Origin: Pseudoips prasinana
Taxonomy: Eukaryota; Arthropoda; Insecta; Lepidoptera; Nolidae
Direction of reading: 5' to 3'
DNA: 64,000 nucleotides
Assembly (NCBI GenBank): GCA_951640165.1
Contig: OX621240.1
Location: 38,444,713-38,508,712 of the forward strand
A program made the position numbers and the translations under genes. How positions within the stretch are numbered: the first letter of the stretch is position 1; each line of letters begins with the position of its first letter. A model generated the notes under the pieces. The model ran no database searches. It had not been told where the DNA came from and saw only the letters and a list, made by a program, of their open reading frames with translations. Shown one piece after another: positions 62,926 to 64,000 of this stretch.

Positions 62926-63038
62926 TATCAGATAAATAAAAAGGTTATGTAAATATCTTAGGATATTATTCACACACGGTCATCTGGCCCCAAAATACAG
63001 CCCTGCAGCGTACAAAGCAAGCATTTACCAACCCCATC

Positions 63039-63151
63039 TTGTCCTCCTAGCTGAATTTCGGCCACGGCGGTCAGTGTCATTGGTGACTAGCCATCTGTGC
63101 GGGACATATTGTAGTGCACAAGTGTGTGGGCAAACACATGGGCACTTTCTC
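63039..63151 (-). mobile_element. SINE-C 3' fragment
   Basis: TGTCCTCCTAGCTGAATTTC and GGCCACGGCGGTCAGTGTCA through GTGTGTGGGCAAACACATGG, ending abruptly at the LINE junction near 63152. Confidence 0.75.
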
Positions 63152-64000
63152 TTTGGAAGGTTCTCACTTTTGGAAGGTTGTAAATAAAAGCACGAATAAA
63201 ATAAAAGCATCGCATTCTGAAATTCCCTTTCTTAAATTTGACGGTAAAATTATAGAAAATCCCTTAGATGTTGCAGATGTATTAGTAAATCAATTTAGCT
63301 ATAAATGTAGTATGGGTAATATTAAGAATTTAGATCCCTATATATTTCTTGAACAAAGCACTAAAAGAGTTCAAAATGACATGGTTATTGCGCCTGTTAC
63401 TCCAAATGAGATAGTGAAAATAGTTAATGGTATGGAGAATAAGAAATCATGCGGCTATGACGACATTCCAATAGCAGTTATTAAAGAAAATTTAGATATA
63501 TTAGCAGAACCTTTGACTGATTTTTACAATAAATGCATTGCAGAAGGTATCTTTCCGGATCAGTTAAAAATAGCAAAAATTATCCCAATCCACAAAAAGG
63601 GCTCTAAAACAGATCCAAAAAACTATAGACCTATCTCTTTGCTTCCTGTTCTTTCCAAGATTTTTGAAAAGGTTGTTAAGAGTAGACTTTTACTTCATCT
63701 AAATTTAAACAAAGTTTTGCACTTGAGACAATTTGGATACCAAAAAAATGTCGGAACAGGGGACGCTATATATACATTGGTTGAAGATATTATTAGCAAA
63801 TTGAATAGGAAAAAGAGGGTAGCTGGCATTTTTCTTGATTTGAGCTCAGCCTTTGATACAATTGACCACAATTTACTCATTGCAAAATTGGAATATTATG
63901 GTGTGAGAGGCAAAACTTTACAACTTTTCTCGTCATATTTAAGGAACAGGAAAATGTATGTGGATGTTAGTCATATGCAAGCGAATAGTAGTAGCAATTG
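63152..64000 (+). CDS. LINE reverse transcriptase, 5'-truncated, continues past the window
   Basis: A frame open from 63087 to the window end; the LINE part begins about FWKVVNKSTNKIKA at 63165. Blocks in order: GKIIENPLDVADVLVNQF, CGYDDIPIAV, GIFPDQLKIAKIIPIHKKGS, NYRPISLLPVLSKIFEKVV, FGYQKNVGTGDA, and GIFLDLSSAFDTIDH with the first catalytic Asp. Then comes YYGVRGKTLQLFSSYLRNR. The YADD box would lie beyond 64000. No endonuclease is present upstream, where SINE-C begins, so this is a 5'-truncated copy, but the visible frame has no stop. Style is Jockey-like, nearer to 26740-27960 than to LINE-A. An in-frame ATG at 63138 belongs to the SINE and is not a real start. Confidence 0.85.

Overview
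The window is insect, almost certainly moth or butterfly (Lepidoptera), nuclear DNA. It is AT-rich, has no operons or ribosome-binding sites, and is packed with repeat types typical of that order: tRNA-headed SINEs, short Helitrons that start TCCTACTA and end CGCGG-loop-CCGCGGGGCACAGCTAG, RTE-type LINE ends with (ATG)n tails, and hairpin MITEs. All family labels below (SINE-A to F, LINE-A to E, H1, MITE-N) are mine, defined by copies compared inside this window; no database was searched.

Only two sequences look like ordinary host genes: a pair of related, intronless, secreted lipocalin-like proteins at 48497-49066 (+) and 53215-53778 (-). They face each other tail to tail about 4.1 kb apart, share six cysteines and a lipocalin-type G-x-W motif, and each has a TATA box 105-122 bases before its ATG. 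The DNA between them is filled with repeats.

Everything else recognisable is mobile DNA. 1-4000: SINEs, a LINE 3' end and hairpins. 4037-8567: an apparently complete two-ORF CR1-group LINE (LINE-A) with intact endonuclease and reverse transcriptase. 8700-13300: LINE, RTE and Helitron ends and SINEs. 13299-15635: a nest of a TA-target element holding a TTAA-target element, which holds a near-perfect TTAA-target foldback, plus a SINE. 15640-20900: SINEs, Helitron and foldbacks. 21103-23338: a second TTAA-target element containing a 170-bp-arm foldback. 23500-26200: MITE-N, LINE tails and a 5S-rRNA-like SINE. 26740-27960: a broken LINE reverse transcriptase. 28784-34203: SINEs, three Helitrons and a local duplication that preserves an empty insertion site. 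35641-36459: a deleted hAT transposon with a perfect 8-bp target duplication. 36470-42100: mostly unrecognised AT-rich DNA. 42107-47955: RTE fragments, a Penelope-like GIY-YIG remnant, CpG-rich tandem repeats, a 436-bp tandem duplication and a degenerate LINE-A. 49126-63151: SINEs, H1 hairpins, a 424-bp unrecognised A-tailed retroposon with 15-bp target duplications, and Helitrons with exact boundaries. 63152-64000: another LINE reverse transcriptase, running off the window.

The strongest material for follow-up is the lipocalin-like pair, the unrecognised retroposon at 55121-55544, the Helitron-ended element flanked by an unexpected 14-bp duplication (32004-32287), and the nested TTAA/TA elements whose boundaries can be read to the base. 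I found no CRISPR array, rRNA gene, true tRNA gene or prokaryotic system.
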